A stretch of DNA of 64,000 bases from Aptenodytes patagonicus (Eukaryota; Chordata; Aves; Sphenisciformes; Spheniscidae): contig NC_134950.1 in NCBI RefSeq assembly GCF_965638725.1, positions 144,513,636 through 144,577,635 on the forward strand. The letters are read 5' to 3'. Below, in pieces: positions 62,201-64,000 of the stretch (position 1 is the stretch's first letter; every line of letters begins with the position of its first letter). The position numbers were made by a program, and so were the translations under genes. The notes below the pieces were generated by a model. It was not told the origin of the DNA and did no database searches. It was given only the letters and a program-made list of their open reading frames with translations.

Positions 62201-62520
62201 AGTTCCCCTCCCGTTGTCTATAGTGCTAAACGTAAAAACCTTTAATATTGGTGTGGACTAGCTGGGATGGAGCTTTACCATTTGAAGAAACGACCCAGTG
62301 GCTATGGTCTATAGGTAAACTACCTGTTACCAGTAATCACTTATGCTCTTAGGAAAGAAGGTTTTGGATTGCCTTCATCAGGAATTCAACAGTAAGGCAA
62401 TGGCAGCTGGAAAAGGCTTACCTTGTTACCATCAGGGCCTGGTGGGCCAGATGGACCACGACTTCCAATGGCACCAGCAGGACCAACAGCACCGCTTTCA
62501 CCAGGAGGACCACGTTCACC
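47143..62520 (-). CDS. COL1A2: COL1A2, collagen alpha-2(I), 22 most 3' coding exons
   Basis: Encodes the alpha-2 chain of type I collagen, secreted and assembled as alpha-1 x2, alpha-2 x1 in bone, skin and tendon. Eighteen helical exons (62422-62520 back to 50523-50630; sizes 99, 108, 54, 54, 54, 54, 108, 54, 54, 162, 108, 108, 54, 108, 54, 108, 54, 108) each begin with a Gly codon and hold unbroken Gly-X-Y repeats. Four more (49857-50103, 49240-49430, 47881-48123, 47143-47289) give the last repeats, C-telopeptide, C-propeptide and TGA. Total 2331 nt, 776 residues. The C-propeptide has seven cysteines; a Ser (RLSHPEW) stands where alpha-1 chains have their second Cys, diagnostic of alpha-2. 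The full protein is about 1360 residues, so the promoter, N-propeptide and first 40% or so of the helix lie beyond base 64000. Exon numbers below count back from human exon 52. Confidence 0.98.
47881..48123 (-). CDS. COL1A2: COL1A2 exon 51
   Basis: 243 nt, 81 codons. Contains [20 protein letters not shown], the conserved C-propeptide N-glycosylation site (NIT), [20 protein letters not shown] and DGCS. Acceptor TTTTTCAG, donor TCT|GTAAGT. Confidence 0.97.
49240..49430 (-). CDS. COL1A2: COL1A2 exon 50
   Basis: 191 nt. Encodes [30 protein letters not shown] and [17 protein letters not shown], the calcium-binding and disulfide-rich part of the C-propeptide. First two bases complete a Gly codon split with exon 49. 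Confidence 0.97.
49857..50103 (-). CDS. COL1A2: COL1A2 exon 49
   Basis: 247 nt. Ends the triple helix with [15 protein letters not shown], then the C-telopeptide [15 protein letters not shown] without lysine, the procollagen C-proteinase cleavage point (A|D in YYRADQ), and the N-terminal C-propeptide to [16 protein letters not shown]. Acceptor ACTTTAG, donor CG|GTATGT after a split Gly codon. Confidence 0.97.
50523..50630 (-). CDS. COL1A2: COL1A2 exon 48
   Basis: 108 nt, 12 Gly-X-Y repeats, [20 protein letters not shown] onward. Donor GCT|GTGAGT. Confidence 0.96.
50766..50819 (-). CDS. COL1A2: COL1A2 exon 47
   Basis: 54 nt, six repeats, [18 protein letters not shown]. The His-His triplet is a distinctive alpha-2(I) landmark. 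Confidence 0.96.
51496..51603 (-). CDS. COL1A2: COL1A2 exon 46
   Basis: 108 nt, 12 repeats. Includes [16 protein letters not shown] and [10 protein letters not shown], the region carrying helical cross-link lysines near the C-terminal end of the alpha-2 helix. Confidence 0.96.
51716..51743. repeat. Interrupted (TA)n in COL1A2 intron
   Basis: TA-rich run broken by one C, between helical exons 45 and 46. Confidence 0.9.
51965..52018 (-). CDS. COL1A2: COL1A2 exon 45
   Basis: 54 nt, six repeats, [18 protein letters not shown]. Donor GCT|GTAAGT. Confidence 0.95.
52210..52317 (-). CDS. COL1A2: COL1A2 exon 44
   Basis: 108 nt, 12 repeats, [16 protein letters not shown] through GKPGNRGDP; contains an R-G-D. 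Confidence 0.95.
52423..52476 (-). CDS. COL1A2: COL1A2 exon 43
   Basis: 54 nt, six repeats, [18 protein letters not shown]. Donor AAG|GTAACT. Confidence 0.95.
54201..54308 (-). CDS. COL1A2: COL1A2 exon 42
   Basis: 108 nt, 12 repeats, [16 protein letters not shown] through GAPGEAGRD. Confidence 0.95.
54732..54839 (-). CDS. COL1A2: COL1A2 exon 41 (collagenase site)
   Basis: 108 nt, 12 repeats. Contains [19 protein letters not shown], the interstitial-collagenase (MMP-1/8/13) cleavage region; the scissile bond falls between Gly and Ile of GPQG|IL. Confidence 0.96.
56274..56435 (-). CDS. COL1A2: COL1A2 exon 40 (162 bp)
   Basis: 162 nt, 18 repeats, the long exon of the fibrillar collagen pattern. 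[32 protein letters not shown] and [12 protein letters not shown] are visible; contains an R-G-D. Confidence 0.96.
57368..57421 (-). CDS. COL1A2: COL1A2 exon 39
   Basis: 54 nt, six repeats, [18 protein letters not shown]. Confidence 0.95.
57523..57576 (-). CDS. COL1A2: COL1A2 exon 38
   Basis: 54 nt, six repeats, [18 protein letters not shown]; contains an R-G-D. Only 101 nt of intron separate it from exon 39. Confidence 0.95.
58553..58660 (-). CDS. COL1A2: COL1A2 exon 37
   Basis: 108 nt, 12 repeats, [19 protein letters not shown] through GPVGASGPP; a lysine-rich stretch. Confidence 0.95.
58763..58816 (-). CDS. COL1A2: COL1A2 exon 36
   Basis: 54 nt, six repeats, [18 protein letters not shown]. 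Confidence 0.95.
58925..58978 (-). CDS. COL1A2: COL1A2 exon 35
   Basis: 54 nt, six repeats, [18 protein letters not shown]. The intron to exon 36 is 108 nt. Confidence 0.95.
59557..59610 (-). CDS. COL1A2: COL1A2 exon 34
   Basis: 54 nt, six repeats, [18 protein letters not shown]. Donor CGG|GTAAGT. Confidence 0.95.
60176..60229 (-). CDS. COL1A2: COL1A2 exon 33
   Basis: 54 nt, six repeats, [18 protein letters not shown]; contains an R-G-D. Confidence 0.95.
61580..61687 (-). CDS. COL1A2: COL1A2 exon 32
   Basis: 108 nt, 12 repeats, [16 protein letters not shown] through [12 protein letters not shown]. Confidence 0.95.
62422..62520 (-). CDS. COL1A2: COL1A2 exon 31 (99 bp)
   Basis: 99 nt, 11 repeats, [19 protein letters not shown] through GPPGPDGNK. 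Acceptor TCCTGCAG, donor AAG|GTAAGC. This is the most 5' COL1A2 exon in the window. Confidence 0.95.
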
Positions 62521-63379
62521 CTGCAGGAGACAGTCTGATTTGAGTTTTTCCTTGAATTATTCTGTAGCTTAGAGGTTTAAAAGCACTGACTAGTAGCAAT
62601 GACAATGTGATGCATTTTTAGCTGAACAAACCATTAAGAACTATATTAGAATTGTGCAGATACTAACTAAACTGGTCATAAGAATTGGCTCTAGCTTTTG
62701 ACACAAATACAGCAAAGTGAAGTACTAAAGTCTTGCATCATGATAACAGCTGACACTTAAAGTACAAGTACTTCTTGAACATGGATTTTGGCTATTGTGC
62801 TCATTCTGGTAAGTGTCTTGCATTCTATTGTCAAATGGAGCTTCTGATACCAATCTGAGGGCAGATAATGGATTCTAGTGAAATTAGAGCCATAGTAATT
62901 GGTAAACAATTATTTTTACAGTGGCAAATGCCTGGTGAACACTGGAGAATAAAGGTGACAGCTAAAGCCTACTAATGTGACCTGTACATTATAACAGGTA
63001 TAAGGATAAATTCTGAGACAGAGGTCATCTGGAGACGTGGAAGTAGCCAGAAACTGGGCTTAAATGCACAATAGATCTATCAAAGGTAGAAATATCGGTT
63101 TAACTAAAGGCATCTCAAATTATCCCAGTGTAATCCAGCTGGACATCAGTGAATACTCTGATAAGGCATAATGGAGACTTTTAGTTATGTTGGAGAATTT
63201 CGGAGTTTGAATGAGAACTATAATGTGGTCAGAAAACTGACTCAAGGAGAGGCACCACACTGCTGAAAAGCACCAATGATGCAGAAGGCTAACATATTGT
63301 AGTGATGTTCCCCAATTAATGTATCTTTTCATTATTTGTATATATATTTTGTTAACGACAGAGAGGCAGAAAAGGAAGA

Positions 63380-64000
63380 AAGATATTTGTGAAATATGCA
63401 CATATCACAAAGGTGGAAGCTCTTGTCAACAGGAAGAAGGGTTGACTTATTACACAGGAAGAAGTGAATAACCTGCTGGCCGGCTGTCACAGTAGAAGTG
63501 GGACAAAATTCAAGAATGCAAAGTACCAGGCCATTTATTTAGGTACCAAAAATGAGTATTTGTGCTGTAAATGGGGGGCTCACCTGCTGAAAATGACAGA
63601 AGGGGAAAGGTGATAAACAGCCAATGATACAGACGTGAAAAAGGCAAATGTGATCTGGCACAAGCAATGAGTTATTTTTAGGAAGTGTTAATTTTGTTGT
63701 ACAAAGTATCAGTAAGACCTAATTTGGAATATTGAATGAAATACACTCTGGCTGGGTACAAGATGCTTAAGGCAGGCTAGAGTAGAGACAGATAACTGCT
63801 ACTACAATGATAAAGGGAACTTGGCTTGGATAGATTAGCAGAATGAAAGTTTAAAGAGGACATGGTTACTAATACAGCCTCAGGGGACTAAATATAGGGA
63901 GGAAAAGTGCTATTTAAACTGATTGACATGACTGATAAGAGTGAATGGGAATATTTGTCATGAATACATTTAGTCCAGAAGTCAGAAGAAAAGAGGAAAC
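63380..64000 (+). mobile_element. Ancient CR1 remnant in COL1A2 intron
   Basis: Degraded CR1 reading on the plus strand, antisense to COL1A2. About 63500-63580 translates to a corrupted NAKYQAIYLGTKNEYLCCK block, about 63710-63765 to VRPNLEY-like sequence, and about 63890-64000 (GGAAAAGTGCTATTTAAACT, CATGAATACATTTAGTCCAG, AAGTCAGAAGAAAAG) to the reptile/bird CR1 segment encoding the RT C-terminus. It probably continues past the window and may begin earlier than given. Confidence 0.6.

Larger units (their letters stand above)
47290..64000 (-). other. COL1A2 introns: content
   Basis: The larger introns are 48124-49239, 50820-51495, 52477-54200, 54840-56273, 56436-57367, 57577-58552, 60230-61579, 61688-62421 and 62521 onward. 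I see AT-rich unique sequence, the TA run at 51716 and a T17 tract near 60811. No recent CR1 copy or nested gene is visible; only the old CR1 from about 63380 is recognised. Confidence 0.7.

Noticed and set aside
47881..64000. Regularly spaced similar 54/108-bp blocks that might suggest a repeat array
   Set aside because: They are collagen helix exons with GT-AG splice sites and Gly-X-Y coding, not a CRISPR or satellite array.

Overview
The window looks like avian nuclear DNA. It has spliced vertebrate genes with GT-AG introns, CR1 LINE copies ending in the ATTCTATG-type 3' repeat, moderate intron sizes and one GC-rich CpG-island promoter. The COL1A2 C-propeptide resembles the chicken protein more than the mammalian one (for example [17 protein letters not shown] and [11 protein letters not shown]) but is not identical as I remember it, so a non-chicken bird is the likeliest source. 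This is an inference; no database was searched.

Two protein-coding genes, both on the minus strand, account for the window. (1) CASD1 (Golgi sialate O-acetyltransferase): twelve coding exons between 110 and 29142, from the ATG to codon 545, with the last part of the gene beyond base 1. All exon junctions keep frame, and the GDS nucleophile (Ser94) and the D-x-x-H motif are present. The promoter is a CpG island at about 28600-29600, with a YY1-type motif over the start codon and a short overlapping upstream ORF. (2) COL1A2 (collagen alpha-2(I)): the 22 most 3' coding exons, 47143-62520, giving 776 residues (501 from 18 purely helical exons plus the last repeats, telopeptide and C-propeptide), and a 3' UTR of about 770 nt reaching about 46370. 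The 5' half of the gene lies beyond base 64000. COL1A2 followed by CASD1 on one strand is the order seen in mammals beside SGCE/PEG10.

Layout: 1-29142 CASD1 and its introns, which carry a 5'-truncated CR1 with an uninterrupted reverse transcriptase ORF (2262-3447), a longer CR1 with endonuclease and reverse transcriptase (13492-16545), two short CR1 3' ends (about 10195-10355 and 11885-11930) and two old, decayed CR1 copies (about 23650-24260 and 27000-27905). 29143-46369 is intergenic with no convincing gene. It holds a perfect tRNA-Asn(GTT) sequence at 37351-37424 fused to a CR1 3' tail ending at 37517, which I read as a tRNA-headed, CR1-tailed SINE. 46370-64000 is COL1A2, whose introns look almost free of recognisable transposons except an old CR1 in sense (+) orientation from about 63380 to the end.

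The two genes do not form a pathway: COL1A2 makes an extracellular matrix chain and CASD1 modifies sialic acid in the Golgi. I found no operon, CRISPR array, virus or clearly new biochemical system. The most noteworthy item is the tRNA-Asn/CR1 chimera.
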